Source: JBCCGL01 sp039029275
GTDB taxonomy: Bacteria > Pseudomonadota > Gammaproteobacteria > JBCCGL01
DNA length: 64,000 nt
Direction: 5' to 3'
NCBI GenBank assembly: GCA_039029275.1
Contig: JBCCGL010000014.1
Coordinates: 1-64,000 of the forward strand
The notes under the pieces were generated by a model. That model had not been told where the DNA came from. It did no database searches and saw nothing but the letters and a program-made list of their open reading frames with translations. Positions 52,195 to 62,203 of the stretch are shown piece after piece. Position 1 is the first letter of the stretch; each line of letters opens with the position of its first letter. The translations under genes were made by a program, and so were the position numbers.

Positions 52195-55100
52195 TTAATC
52201 ACCTACCGCTTTTGCAGCCGGGATGTCGGGGTTGCTGTCGTCTTCGTTTTTGTCGAGCACCGACCGCAGCGCCTCGCACACGATTACGAAGTCGCGTTGT
52301 AATTTATCCAGGTAAATTCCTGCCGCTGATAAGTCATTATCGGCCGCGCTTGATTCTACCAAGGCACATATTTTAGAAAAATCTGTTGCGCCCAAGGTCG
52401 CACTGCTCGACTTAAGTGAATGCGCGGCGAGGTGCACTGGCTTATTGTCGCCCCCCTTGATTCCGTTGCAGATATCCTGGACGTAGCTCGGTGATTTTTC
52501 CAAATACAATTCTGTAAGGCGGTTAAACATACTGGGTTTGCCCGGCTTTTTGCGCGCGCGCAATGCGTTGACTATGTCTAACTCCAGTACACCATCATCA
52601 AACGTGTCGGAGTGTTGCACAACTACATTAGGTGAGGTTCGATTGAACCTTTGTCGATCGGTATATTTTTTGTCATCGCTTATCCATCGGTCCAGCATGT
52701 TGCAGAGGCTTTTTTCCGTAAAAGGCTTTGCCAGATAGTCGTCCATACCGGCTTCTATACAACGCTGCTCGTCTCCTTCGAGTGCATTTGCAGTCAGTGC
52801 GGCGATGGGAGTTCGCATTTTTTTGGTTTCTGATTCCATTTGGCGAATTTCCTGCGTGGCGGTAAATCCGTCCATCAACGGCATCTGACAGTCCATCAAA
52901 ATTAAGTCATATTGGGTGGCCTCCCACGCGGCTACCGCTTCGTTTCCATTGCTGGCATGATCGAATGTAAGACCGATCGCTTTGAGTAGCTCGCCCGCAA
53001 ATTCGGCATTTACCTCGTTGTCCTCTGCCAGAAGAACATGGCCGTTAAACTGTCGGTAAACCCGCTCTTCTTTTCGGTCATCTCGGGCGGACGAATTGCC
53101 CAAATCGAGCGACGACCGTACGACGGTGTATAAATCTGATTGCCGGATTGGTTTGTTTTGGTGAAATCGAATCCCAACTTCTGCGTATTCAGATTCACTG
53201 ATTTGATCCGCAATTGAGCTCAATAAAATCCGCGGCACATTATCCAGATTCGACAAGCGTTTTAGTGCGCGCGATAGTTGTATACCGTTCATTTCCGGCA
53301 TGTGCATATCTAATACGATAACATCGACATCGGTTAGCATTGCCTGTCGATCAGTGAAATGTTTTATCGCTTTTTTAGGGTGATTGAACAATGTAACCGC
53401 GGCGCCCTTGGACTCGAGTTGCGATTGAAGTATTTCCAGGTTTGTGCTGTTGTCATCTACCACTGCAATGTGAAGATCGGTGAGATCTATTTCATGCGTC
53501 GCATTTTCTTGCTCTTCAACTTCATCAAGCCTGGCGGTGAACCAGAAAGTTGAGCCAATACCTTGTGTGCTTTTGGCTCCAATTTCACCTCCATGCAGCT
53601 GAGCGAGTTGTCCGGAAATTGAAAGCCCAAGCCCGGTTCCACCGTATGTTCGTGATGTAGACGAGTCCGCTTGAGTAAAGGCTTCAAAGATAGACTTGAT
53701 TTTAGTTTTGGGTATTCCAATCCCAGAGTCGCGAACTGAGAATCTCAAGGTTGCAGTGCCATTGAGTTCTTGAGTGTTTTCCACACGTATAGCGACTTCG
53801 CCGGTGTCGGTGAATTTGATCGCGTTGCTCAAGAGGTTAATTAAAATTTGCCGCAAACGATTACTGTCACCAACGTACAGGTCCCGCGGTAAATCGATCA
53901 TGCAGCTGAGTTCAAGACCTTTCTTTTGCGCTGATTCGGCAAAAATTTCTGCAAGATCTTCAACCATTTCACGAACGTTAAAAGGCGTCAAATGGAGGTC
54001 CAACTTTCCGGCCTCGATTTTCGAAAAATCAAGAATGTCGTTTATCACCGCGAGTAACAGCTCGGCTGAACTGCGAACCAGCCCGGCAAAGCGCCGCTGT
54101 TTTGAGTTAAGTTCAGTCTTGAGTAAGAGGTCTGTCATGCCCATCACTCCATTGATCGGGGTGCGAATCTCATGACTCATATTGGCCAGAAAGTCCGATT
54201 TCGCCTGGTTAGCAGAATCCGATTTTTCCTTTGCCCGTACCAACTGGTCTTCCTGTAGCAGCGCATCGCGCATTTGCCAAAATGTGCTGCCCAGATTATC
54301 TATTTCATCGTTGACTGGAGGCGGAAGCGTGATATCAAAATTCTTCGTCCTGATTTTGTGCGTTGCCTCGACAATATGCTGCATCCGCATAACCATCGAA
54401 CGACTGAATCGAAATGCGAGTGCGACGGTAGTGAACAAAGCAACAGCCCCTACAAACAATAAGGAGGCAATCAGTTGGTTGATGCTTTCAAATGCGCTGC
54501 TTTTTTCTTCGAGTACGTGAACCATCCAGTTTGTGTCTGAGGCACCAGAGATCGAATGTACCGGTCGCGTAGCAACAACGTAATCAGTATTGTTGATGGA
54601 AATCTCATCAAACGACGATTGCGGCGAGAGTCTCGCTTGCACATTGCCCAGTTGAGAATAAAGTATTTTGCCGCTCACACGGTCTGAGATAATCACGCTA
54701 TTGGTTAAAAGATGTTCATCTCCCGGTGCGACCCATTGCTCAAGTTCTTGCGTTAAGACACCCCAATCCATTTCTACAAGCAAGGTTCCGATTAGTGTTT
54801 TACTACTATAATGTGCAACGATAGGCTGCTGCAGTAGAACCGAATGGAGGTTTATGTCTTCCGAGTTATACACCAATTGCTGGGGATAACGTAAAGAGAG
54901 ATTAACGCCGTAGCGATCGTCGCTTATTCGATCCAGTGATATGAATTCCTGTGTTGAAGAAATTAACTCACCTTCGTCATTCGTGACCGAGATCCACTTG
55001 AATTTTGGGTAATCGATAATGAGCTCGAAAAGGTGGGCTGCTATATCTTGATGTGCATCGTCAAAAAGTGTGTCCTGCATTACCGGTTGTTTTGCCCATG

Positions 55101-55296
55101 AAGACAAATCTGTTGCCGCAACTTCGATCTCGCGCTGCAGATTTTTCGCAAAGCGCTCAGCGGAAGTTTCAAGGCTCGTCGCGACCTTATCGCGAAGTGA
55201 TCCCCCTGCTATGTAAATTGCAAATGTCAGGATCGCCAGTAGCGGGAGTACCGTGCACGCGACACCAAAAATGCCGAACTTTCGATTTAGGTTCAT
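52195..55296 (-). CDS. Hybrid sensor kinase: Cache-like sensor, HAMP, kinase, two receivers, Hpt
   Basis: 1033 residues. Membrane helices about 9-31 and 275-297 enclose a periplasmic region of the Cache type (YPKFKWISVTNDEGELISST; LIGTLLVEMDWGVLTQEL). HAMP follows, then HisKA with His375 (NMSHEIRTPINGVMG), HATPase (VRDSGIGIPKTKI, GTGLGLSI), a first receiver (VVDDNSTN, VLDMHMPEMNG), a second receiver (LAEDNEVN, LMDCQMPLMDG) and an Hpt (HLAAHSLKSSSATLG). It is a BarA-like phosphorelay. The preceding gene, a periplasmic Cache-like protein, overlaps by 4 bp and probably modulates its signal (inference). The ligand is unknown. Confidence 0.9.
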   Translation of the reverse strand: MNLNRKFGIFGVACTVLPLLAILTFAIYIAGGSLRDKVATSLETSAERFAKNLQREIEVAATDLSSWAKQPVMQDTLFDDAHQDIAAHLFELIIDYPKFKWISVTNDEGELISSTQEFISLDRISDDRYGVNLSLRYPQQLVYNSEDINLHSVLLQQPIVAHYSSKTLIGTLLVEMDWGVLTQELEQWVAPGDEHLLTNSVIISDRVSGKILYSQLGNVQARLSPQSSFDEISINNTDYVVATRPVHSISGASDTNWMVHVLEEKSSAFESINQLIASLLFVGAVALFTTVALAFRFSRSMVMRMQHIVEATHKIRTKNFDITLPPPVNDEIDNLGSTFWQMRDALLQEDQLVRAKEKSDSANQAKSDFLANMSHEIRTPINGVMGMTDLLLKTELNSKQRRFAGLVRSSAELLLAVINDILDFSKIEAGKLDLHLTPFNVREMVEDLAEIFAESAQKKGLELSCMIDLPRDLYVGDSNRLRQILINLLSNAIKFTDTGEVAIRVENTQELNGTATLRFSVRDSGIGIPKTKIKSIFEAFTQADSSTSRTYGGTGLGLSISGQLAQLHGGEIGAKSTQGIGSTFWFTARLDEVEEQENATHEIDLTDLHIAVVDDNSTNLEILQSQLESKGAAVTLFNHPKKAIKHFTDRQAMLTDVDVIVLDMHMPEMNGIQLSRALKRLSNLDNVPRILLSSIADQISESEYAEVGIRFHQNKPIRQSDLYTVVRSSLDLGNSSARDDRKEERVYRQFNGHVLLAEDNEVNAEFAGELLKAIGLTFDHASNGNEAVAAWEATQYDLILMDCQMPLMDGFTATQEIRQMESETKKMRTPIAALTANALEGDEQRCIEAGMDDYLAKPFTEKSLCNMLDRWISDDKKYTDRQRFNRTSPNVVVQHSDTFDDGVLELDIVNALRARKKPGKPSMFNRLTELYLEKSPSYVQDICNGIKGGDNKPVHLAAHSLKSSSATLGATDFSKICALVESSAADNDLSAAGIYLDKLQRDFVIVCEALRSVLDKNEDDSNPDIPAAKAVGD

Positions 55297-56156
55297 AGCT
55301 TTTTGTTCTTCTTGACTGGGTTCTTTTTAACGCCAATGACCGTCCAGAACGCAGATTTTTGTTGAGCGATTTCATATCGATTGTCGTGCCCATCATCAAT
55401 GATGCGTTCCTGCAGGGGCGATTCGAGTAGTGTTTGGGTGCAAAGCCCTTGTTCAGACAAGACTGCTGTACGTTGCGTGCTATCCAGATCTGACCGTCGA
55501 CACACATTCATCGCCGAAAGCCGGCTATCGGCAAACACGGTGCCCGCTTCATTTACAGCGACGACATAGACACCGTCTTCGGACCTGAATTTATTAAAAA
55601 ACGGGAGCTGATAGTTAACCAGTTTTTGTGACAGATAAACGACACCTCTTTTTACATTTCCAATCTTGATGGGCGTCGCGTATGTCATAACCATGCAGCG
55701 GTTCTCGCTGAAATCATGGCCGATGGAAACACTGACTGAATTAGGTTTTCGTTCGAACGCTTCGTCAAAGAAGGTGGGCGTCGCGACTGACAATGTTGTG
55801 TGATCGTCAACTTGACCATTGTTGGCGCGCGAAATCACCCCGCCCGCATTGTTAAGCGTACCGACCGAATCCAATTTCAGCGTTAACTGAAGATTGAGAG
55901 AAAGTCGGTCAATTCGTGCTTTGGCAGCAGTCCTGGATTTGTCGTCTGCTGCGTTGAAATAGTCCGCAAACGCTTCGTCCTGGGCGAAAGCAAGTAAACG
56001 TTTCGTCGATTTTCGCTGAATCAAATCGAGAACGGCAGACTTCTGGGAAACAAGCTCATCGAGAAGTGATGTACTTGTTGCTTTGCACACGCTTGCCACG
56101 GCAAGCAAGGAAGCCATCGCAAGCAGTTTCAACATCATTTTTGAGTAAACGCGCAT
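55293..56156 (-). CDS. Periplasmic Cache-like sensor protein paired with the hybrid kinase
   Basis: 287 residues with a Sec signal (MLKLLAMASLLAVASVCKA); the Met at residue 7 may be the true start. After a helical part (LLDELVSQKSAVLDLIQRKSTKRLLAFAQDEAFADYF) comes a PAS/Cache-like fold (DSVGTLNNAGGVISRA, MVMTYATPIKIGNVKRGVVYLSQKLV, VYVVAVNEAGTVFADSRL). It resembles the sensor half of the kinase it overlaps, but lacks any kinase part. The tail is Lys-rich. It could bind the stimulus and interact with the kinase, as TorT does with TorS. Confidence 0.78.
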   Translation of the reverse strand: MRVYSKMMLKLLAMASLLAVASVCKATSTSLLDELVSQKSAVLDLIQRKSTKRLLAFAQDEAFADYFNAADDKSRTAAKARIDRLSLNLQLTLKLDSVGTLNNAGGVISRANNGQVDDHTTLSVATPTFFDEAFERKPNSVSVSIGHDFSENRCMVMTYATPIKIGNVKRGVVYLSQKLVNYQLPFFNKFRSEDGVYVVAVNEAGTVFADSRLSAMNVCRRSDLDSTQRTAVLSEQGLCTQTLLESPLQERIIDDGHDNRYEIAQQKSAFWTVIGVKKNPVKKNKKL

Positions 56157-56213
56157 ACAGCCCGAAAACCAATCCGGAACGACAACAGTGGTAGCGGCGG
56201 AGTCGCGTGAGAC

Positions 56214-56975
56214 TTAAACCACGGATCGGATGAGTTTTTTCAGATCTCTGTAGCCGTCGAGCAGGCGTAGCGAAGGGCGTCCCAAATGGGCCTCGGGGAC
56301 TGGGTAGACGCGTTGATTGCGAACGGCACCGACGTTGGCAAACGCAGGGTTTTCGAGGACGACCTCAGCGCGGTACTTCTCGGCCTTAACGCCGCACCAG
56401 GACATAACAACCAGATCAGGATTGAGTGTGGCAACTTCGGTGTCGTCCATAGGGCGGCTCTTGATGGCCTCGTCGGCAAGCACATTTTCCGCACCGCACA
56501 GCTCGAGAAGGTCGTGTGCCCAACTCATCGAACCGGGCGCAATTACGGGCTTTGGCCACCACTGCAGGAGCACGCGCGGTCGTGTGCGATGTGTGATCGG
56601 GACCAGCTCAGCCTTGGCGTCGCCTATCAACTGCTCTGCACGTTCAGCAACGCCAAGATGCTTACCAATCAAGCGGATATCGGCAAACACATCTTCGAGC
56701 GAGCACGGCTCCGGCGCGAGGTATGGCAACCCTGCCCGTTCGAGGTTGGTAACCACGCGTTCGTGACCGGGAACGGTCAGTGATGCCAGCACCAGATCAG
56801 GCTTTAGAGCCTTGACCTTGTCGATCTCTATATCGAGATCACGACCGACACGGGGCAGCTTGGCAACGACTTCTGCCGGGTAGTCCGAGTCGCTGTCAAC
56901 GCCGACTAATAAATCCGCGCAATCGAGCGCGCAGACAATTTCGGTGTTGGAGCAGGTCAGTGAGACGATGCGCAT
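56214..56975 (-). CDS. Cobalamin-binding protein, BtuF-like
   Basis: 253 residues covering a periplasmic-binding type III fold: MRIVSLTCSNTEIVCALDCADLLVGVD, LKPDLVLASLTVPGHERVVTNLERAGLPY, and QWWPKPVIAPGSMSWAHDLLELCGAENV. This is the BtuF family motif set, but no signal peptide is present. Cytoplasmic BtuF-like proteins of this form are common in Proteobacteria and their role is unclear. The start at 56975 fits the beginning of the domain. No btuC or btuD is nearby. Confidence 0.85.
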   Translation of the reverse strand: MRIVSLTCSNTEIVCALDCADLLVGVDSDSDYPAEVVAKLPRVGRDLDIEIDKVKALKPDLVLASLTVPGHERVVTNLERAGLPYLAPEPCSLEDVFADIRLIGKHLGVAERAEQLIGDAKAELVPITHRTRPRVLLQWWPKPVIAPGSMSWAHDLLELCGAENVLADEAIKSRPMDDTEVATLNPDLVVMSWCGVKAEKYRAEVVLENPAFANVGAVRNQRVYPVPEAHLGRPSLRLLDGYRDLKKLIRSVV

Positions 56976-57029
56976 TCAGGGTTCGGACAAATCGAAAAAC
57001 CGAAAAAGCGTACCACTCTTGCGAATTGG

Positions 57030-57049
57030 ATTCCCGCTTTCGCGGGAAT
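57030..57049. repeat. Small palindromic intergenic repeat (dRS3-like)
   Basis: ATTCCCGC-TTTC-GCGGGAAT: perfect 8-bp stem, 4-nt loop. Elements of this form (ATTCCC-N-GGGAAT) are scattered in many proteobacterial genomes. It lies between the ends of btuF-like and barrel genes and may act as a weak terminator. Confidence 0.55.
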
Positions 57050-57091
57050 GACATAAACTTATTAGGCTGCGGAACCGTACTTGTCAATCGG

Positions 57092-58279
57092 CTAAAAGTA
57101 ATACCCCAACTCAACCTGCAACACATCGTCATCTGCTGCACCTGCGAGGACCGGATCATCATCCGCACCGCTGATCGCGCGCACTTCGACATCGAGCTTA
57201 AAACTCTCCCCTATTCGACGGGTGGCTTCAAGACTGACCGAAGTCGCACCACCGTCCTGATCGACAATTGCGCCTAACAGAAATTCAGTGGACTGCTCGT
57301 CGTTCCACACCCAGCGCAAACCAACGAGTACATCGTCCTGAAACGCTTGCGATTCATCGCGCTCGTCGTAGAGGTACTCGCCGATCACTCCGAGGTCGGC
57401 GTCGCTTTCGAAGATGCCGACAAACGTGTATTCGAACCCCGCGACGGCTGCTCCGTAATCATCCTGCGCATCCGTCTCTACCGCAATCGCTTCGACCTTC
57501 CACAGCCAGTCTTCGGTTGTCGCCTGCGCGTCAATTCCGGTTTGCGCGATTTGATCGTAGTGTGGAATCAAAACCGGCTCGCCGCCGTCCAGCCCCGCAA
57601 CCAGCCGCGGTTCACGCGCGGTGCCGTTAAAGTGCGAGAGTCCGATATCCCAGATATCGAAACTGTGGCTCCAGCGGATGGCGTAATCCTTGTTTTCTTC
57701 TTCGTCGCTCGACTCGAACACGGCGTTATCCGTGTCGACGCGCAGCGGCAGTGACGGACGCCCTTCCAGGCTCGCGAACTCGCGTTCACGAAACAGCGGC
57801 ATATAGAAGAAATCGACCGTGCCCCATTCGTTGGTGAAGTAACTGAAGTTGATCATCGGTTGCCCGAGCTTGTCTTCGCCATCAATGTTTTCGACATTGT
57901 CGGTCTGGTTGATGATATCGACCAGATGGCGCGACTCGGTCACGCCCCAGAACACTTTGCTCACGCCGACGCGCAGTTCGAATACATCGCCATAGAACAA
58001 CCACGCGGCTTCGCGCAGGTCGGCGTGGGTACGCTCGTCGTCGTTTTCGTCGAGGCGCAAAAAAGGCGTAACAACCAGATTGTGCGCGTCGTGCTCAAAC
58101 GTGTGGTAATACTCCGCCTCAAGATAACCTGAGAGATTCGCGTTGTGCTGTTCGCTGCGCGTCGTCGATTCGAAAAAGTGGCGAGACTCCAAGGCCACAT
58201 TGCCGGACCAGTCGCCCGCCTGCACCGAAGTCAGCGCAGGTAGGACGAATAAAATAAAGGCTGATCGTGCTGTGCGCAT
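57092..58279 (-). CDS. Outer-membrane beta-barrel protein of the RND export operon
   Basis: 395 residues from ATG 58279; a start at 58309 would overlap the upstream gene. Signal peptide ARSAFILFVLPALTSVQA. The mature part has alternating aromatic/polar strands (LSGYLEAEYYHTFEHDAHNLVVTPFLRL, VFELRVGVSKVFWGV, WTVDFFYMP-like stretches) and ends in a Tyr-Tyr-Phe terminus (VELGYYF), the C-terminal aromatic signature of outer-membrane barrels. No exact family was recognised. It is last in the TetR-RND-LolA-like operon, so it may be the outer-membrane exit or a partner for lipid trafficking. Confidence 0.82.
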   Translation of the reverse strand: MRTARSAFILFVLPALTSVQAGDWSGNVALESRHFFESTTRSEQHNANLSGYLEAEYYHTFEHDAHNLVVTPFLRLDENDDERTHADLREAAWLFYGDVFELRVGVSKVFWGVTESRHLVDIINQTDNVENIDGEDKLGQPMINFSYFTNEWGTVDFFYMPLFREREFASLEGRPSLPLRVDTDNAVFESSDEEENKDYAIRWSHSFDIWDIGLSHFNGTAREPRLVAGLDGGEPVLIPHYDQIAQTGIDAQATTEDWLWKVEAIAVETDAQDDYGAAVAGFEYTFVGIFESDADLGVIGEYLYDERDESQAFQDDVLVGLRWVWNDEQSTEFLLGAIVDQDGGATSVSLEATRRIGESFKLDVEVRAISGADDDPVLAGAADDDVLQVELGYYF

Positions 58280-58286
58280 CGAATGT

Positions 58287-59102
58287 TTACTTCGCGCGTT
58301 TGAGCACATTCTTGTTAAAGTCCTTGTCGCCTAATCCAACATTAAACGTGTAATCGCTCCACGCCAGCGTGGTGGTCTTACCGTTTTGATGATTGACCAT
58401 ATGCATTTCATGCGCGCGCCAGAACTGTCCAAGATACTGTTTGTAATCGCGCCATTCCAACGTTTTCAAAAGCGAATCTTTGCGGTCATAAAATTCAGTT
58501 TTAAGTGCAATGTATTCTTCCTGATCGATCCAGGCGATCTGGCGCTTATAGCCCGAATTTTTGTACGCGGGATAGCGCTCGACCACAAATACTTTTTTGC
58601 CGTTTAATTCCTCATCGCGTAAATATTTGTAGGTGTACTTATCAACCTCCTGCGAGCTGATGTCCTCGTACGCGAATTCAGAACCCATAAACGGGCCGGA
58701 TTTGTTCTTCGACGAAATGCGCTTAACGCGCTTCAGCGCCGGTAAATAAATCCACTGCTCATCCGGCTCCAGGCTGTGCGAGTAGGTTAAAAACGCGGTG
58801 CCTTTGACGTCGGCGGGTTTGTCAAAAATCGACATGCTCTTGTCGCCGTCTCCGTCAATCTCCAGCGTTTTCACGCGCACCTCGCGCGTCGAGGTGTCGC
58901 CCTTGCGATTTTTGAGCGTCATGGTCATTGCCGCTTCGCTGTCGCCGAAGCCGGTGTCGCGGCGATCGGCCTCAACCGCGATTTCCATGCCTTTTTCTTC
59001 AGGTGTTTGCGCATGGGCGATTCCTGCTGCTGCAGTTGCGATTAATAGTGCGCCGCCAAGTGCGTGAACTGTGGTGGCGCGTGCGATATTCAAAAATTTC
59101 AT
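58287..59102 (-). CDS. LolA-like outer-membrane lipoprotein-sorting family protein
   Basis: 271 residues with a Sec signal (about 1-31, ending AHA). The mature part matches the LolA_like family found next to MMPL transporters: GFGDSEAAMTMTLKNRKGDTSTREVRVKTLE, KGTAFLTYSHSLEPDEQWIYLPALKRVKRISSKNKSGPFMGSEFAYEDI, and DYKQYLGQFWRAHEMHMVNHQNGKTT. This half-barrel fold carries a hydrophobic ligand across the periplasm. It overlaps the RND gene by 4 bp, and the barrel gene starts 7 bp after its stop. Confidence 0.9.
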   Translation of the reverse strand: MKFLNIARATTVHALGGALLIATAAAGIAHAQTPEEKGMEIAVEADRRDTGFGDSEAAMTMTLKNRKGDTSTREVRVKTLEIDGDGDKSMSIFDKPADVKGTAFLTYSHSLEPDEQWIYLPALKRVKRISSKNKSGPFMGSEFAYEDISSQEVDKYTYKYLRDEELNGKKVFVVERYPAYKNSGYKRQIAWIDQEEYIALKTEFYDRKDSLLKTLEWRDYKQYLGQFWRAHEMHMVNHQNGKTTTLAWSDYTFNVGLGDKDFNKNVLKRAK

Positions 59103-61384
59103 TTGGAGTTCCTCTCTACCAGCATTAGTAACGGTGGCAAAAACAAAAAGTCGATAATCAGTGCGAATGAAATGGTCAGCGCGGTGACCAACCCCATGTC
59201 TGCGTTCAAGGTGAAGGACGAGTTCGCGAGTACCAGAAAGCCCGCCGACAATACAACGGTGGTGACGAACAGCGCGACGCCGACGGTTGAGAACGCATAG
59301 CGAACGGCGGCTTCGGGGTCTAACCCTTTCTCTCGTCGTGCGCGCAAATACTTGCTCAAAAAGTGAATGGTGTCGTCAACCACAATTCCAAGCGTCATCG
59401 CAACGATAACGGAAAGTGCCAATCCAACCTGACCGACCGTCATTGCCCAAACACCGAACGCGACGCCTGCGGGTGCAAGGTTTGGTATCAGGCTAAGCAG
59501 TCCAAACTTGAACGAGCGCAGGGCGAAGATCAACAGCGCCGAAATCAGAACCAGAGCGATACTGGTCCCGGACAGCATGCTGATGATGTTGCGCATTCCG
59601 ATGTGCGAGAACATCAGCGTTGGGCTGGCACCGTGCGTGAGCAGGGCAGGCGTATTTTCTTCCATCCAGTTGAGCACGCGCTGTTCAAACTCCAGCGTGC
59701 GAACCGAGGAAATGGTTTTCAGCGTGACCTGCATACGCGTGGCGGATTTATCCACGTTAACCTGATTGTTTAGATCAAGGCCGTAGGGCAGCGACATTTC
59801 GTACAGGAGTAAATACTGTGCGGCGAGTTCGCGTTCCTCTGGCAGGCGATAGTAGTCGCTGTCGTCGCCGTTCATGTTTTTGTTCAGCGTGCGCATCACT
59901 TCGCCGTAACTGTTCACGTGAATCACTTCGGGCTGTTGTTCGATCCAGCGCTCGAACTGTTCCAGCTGGCGCAAAAACTCGGGCTCGCTGATCCCGCTCG
60001 ATTCCTTGGCGTCGAGCGAATAATCGATAAAGTACATGCCGGACAAGTTGTCGGTGATGTAGTCGGTTTTTGCGCGAAACGGCACGTCGGTGTCAAAGTA
60101 CTCAACAAAGACGTCGTTCAATTCGTTACGCGGAATCAGCGCGGCAAACACAATGATCAGGCCGCCCATGATCCAGAACAGCGGGCGTCGCTTGCCGATA
60201 ACAAAGTCGGCGATTCGATCCATGGTCGTAGTTTTTCCGTCCTCCACGACTTTTACTCGTACCGGCAGAACAGCCATGACTGCCGGTAAAAACGTTACCG
60301 ACAAAATAAACGCGTACAGTACGCCGACCGCGACGATATTGCCGAGATCGCGAAACGGAGGCGCGTCGGAAAAGTTCATGCTCAAAAATCCGATCGCTGT
60401 TGTGATCGACGTGAGCAGTACCGGGTTAAAGTTAATTCGCAAGCTCTCAACAATCGCTGCGCGTTTTTCCATGCCGTTGCGCATGTTATGCAGCATCGTT
60501 ACCAGTATGTGCACGCAGTCTGCGACAGCCAGCGTGAGAATCACAATTGGAGCGTTGGCCGAAGGCGGCGTCAGTTTTATTCCTGCCCAGCCGGCACTGC
60601 CCATCGCCATCATTACAGACATAACAATAATAATCAGCGTGGCGACCGTGCCAGTCACACTGCGCAAAAAGATAATCAGCCCGGCAATAAAAATGCCGAA
60701 CATGATTGGGTACAGCGAGGCAAAATCGAGTTGCGTTGCTTCCGGAAACGCCTGATTCATCATCACGACACCGGTGTCGTAAAACGCGATATTCGGATAC
60801 TTGGCCTCCATCTCCGCAAGTAGATCGCGGGTAAAGTTGACCACCTGCGGCAGCTCGGTGATCTCGTCGAGACCGGGCGTTTCAACTGTAATGTTTACGC
60901 CCGTAACATGGCCGCTGGGTGACACCAAACGGTTCACCAAACGAGGCTCGGCAAGCGCGACTTTTTTAATCTGTTCGAGGTCGGACGGTGTCAGATACTC
61001 AGCTTCTTCGACTAAATCCTCGACGATCAAGTCGTCTTCTTCTGCATAGGTGTATTGGAAGTTGCTGATTGAATCGACGCGAATCGAGTAGGGAATCTGC
61101 CAGCTTTGTTCGGTCAGGTCGACAACCGCGGCAAGCGTTTCGGGGGTGAACACGTCGCCGTCTTTGGGCTCGAGCATAATCAGCACGTTGTCGTTTTTGG
61201 TGTAGGTATCCTGCATGCTCTCGAAGGCTTCGAGCTGCGGATTGCCCTCGCTGAAGAACACGCGGTAGTCGTTAGTGAAAACCAGGTTCTGACCGCCTGC
61301 GCCCAGCAGCATGGTCATCACGATAGTGGCGGCGATGACCAGCCATCGAAATCGTATTATCTGTTCGGCGTATCGGGTGACCAT
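59099..61384 (-). CDS. RND/MMPL family transporter
   Basis: 761 residues, 12 membrane helices in two repeats of one plus five, each preceded by a large periplasmic domain. VILTLAVADCVHILVTMLHNMRNGMEKRAAIVESLR and VAMTLGIVVDDTIHFLSKYLRARREKGLDPEAAVRYAF are the two TM4-loop signatures with the proton-relay Asp. It resembles HpnN/MmpL-type exporters of lipids rather than AcrB-type drug pumps, and no membrane-fusion protein is encoded. It works with the LolA-like and barrel proteins. Confidence 0.92.
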   Translation of the reverse strand: MVTRYAEQIIRFRWLVIAATIVMTMLLGAGGQNLVFTNDYRVFFSEGNPQLEAFESMQDTYTKNDNVLIMLEPKDGDVFTPETLAAVVDLTEQSWQIPYSIRVDSISNFQYTYAEEDDLIVEDLVEEAEYLTPSDLEQIKKVALAEPRLVNRLVSPSGHVTGVNITVETPGLDEITELPQVVNFTRDLLAEMEAKYPNIAFYDTGVVMMNQAFPEATQLDFASLYPIMFGIFIAGLIIFLRSVTGTVATLIIIVMSVMMAMGSAGWAGIKLTPPSANAPIVILTLAVADCVHILVTMLHNMRNGMEKRAAIVESLRINFNPVLLTSITTAIGFLSMNFSDAPPFRDLGNIVAVGVLYAFILSVTFLPAVMAVLPVRVKVVEDGKTTTMDRIADFVIGKRRPLFWIMGGLIIVFAALIPRNELNDVFVEYFDTDVPFRAKTDYITDNLSGMYFIDYSLDAKESSGISEPEFLRQLEQFERWIEQQPEVIHVNSYGEVMRTLNKNMNGDDSDYYRLPEERELAAQYLLLYEMSLPYGLDLNNQVNVDKSATRMQVTLKTISSVRTLEFEQRVLNWMEENTPALLTHGASPTLMFSHIGMRNIISMLSGTSIALVLISALLIFALRSFKFGLLSLIPNLAPAGVAFGVWAMTVGQVGLALSVIVAMTLGIVVDDTIHFLSKYLRARREKGLDPEAAVRYAFSTVGVALFVTTVVLSAGFLVLANSSFTLNADMGLVTALTISFALIIDFLFLPPLLMLVERNSK

Positions 61385-61435
61385 GTTCCTGTGCTCCTGG
61401 AAAGGTTGGTGGTTTAAAAAGTGTCGTTGGATATA

Positions 61436-62179
61436 TCAGCGACTACTGCTGAGCGCGAGCAGTTGCTTGTGTTCATCGGGAAACACTTCGGCATAAATGC
61501 GCTCTTTCAGCAGCAGAGGGTCGTTGTCGCTGGAAAGCGGTTTCCATCCCATGCCATCAAGCGTGCACTGCATCACGCGCATCATCGATGCGGTGGGGTC
61601 AGGCAGGCCGATTTCGTCGAAATCGATATCATATGTTTGCAGTACCAGTGCGCCGTAGGACGAGGCCCACACGCCAAAAACCACGTCGAGCGGTGTCATG
61701 CCCGGCGGCAGCACAAGGTCTCCGCTCTGCGTACCGTCCTGGATGATGCCGACGATCAAACCGATGATGCGTTGCTCGACCTCGACGTGCGCGTCGTTGC
61801 TTGCATTGCAAATTTTTTCGCGCACTGATCCGCTTTTGATCACCTGAATAGTGCTGAATTGAAGCGGGTTCAATTTGGCGTAGAGCGCGTGTGCGATACC
61901 GATTGCTGTCATGCGCTCGCGCGAGGTGCCGTTGAACGCGCTGGCGCGTTCAAACAAATCACCCAGCACCGCCATGCTGCGCAAGCAGATCGCGATCAGC
62001 ACCTCCTCTTTGTTAGGAAAGTGCTGGTACACCGTACCCTTGGAGTATTCGGACAGCTCGGCGATGCGATCCATGCTGAGCGCCTGGTGCCCGCCGTCGG
62101 CGATCAATTGCTCGGCGATGTCGAGCATCAAGTCGCGACGCTGCAAAATCTCGCGTTGTTTGCGGGTCAGTTTAGTCAT
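61436..62179 (-). CDS. TetR family regulator of the RND operon
   Basis: 247 residues. Helix-turn-helix at about 14-60 (LDIAEQLIADGGHQALSMDRIAELSEYSKGTVYQHFPNKEEVLIAI). The C-terminal ligand domain is unassigned. It is first in the operon, 51 bp before the RND gene. A TGACAAGTTGTCA palindrome lies 32 bp upstream of its start, fitting autorepression. Confidence 0.9.
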   Translation of the reverse strand: MTKLTRKQREILQRRDLMLDIAEQLIADGGHQALSMDRIAELSEYSKGTVYQHFPNKEEVLIAICLRSMAVLGDLFERASAFNGTSRERMTAIGIAHALYAKLNPLQFSTIQVIKSGSVREKICNASNDAHVEVEQRIIGLIVGIIQDGTQSGDLVLPPGMTPLDVVFGVWASSYGALVLQTYDIDFDEIGLPDPTASMMRVMQCTLDGMGWKPLSSDNDPLLLKERIYAEVFPDEHKQLLALSSSR

Positions 62180-62203
62180 GGGCGGCGATCATAGACGCAT
62201 TGT

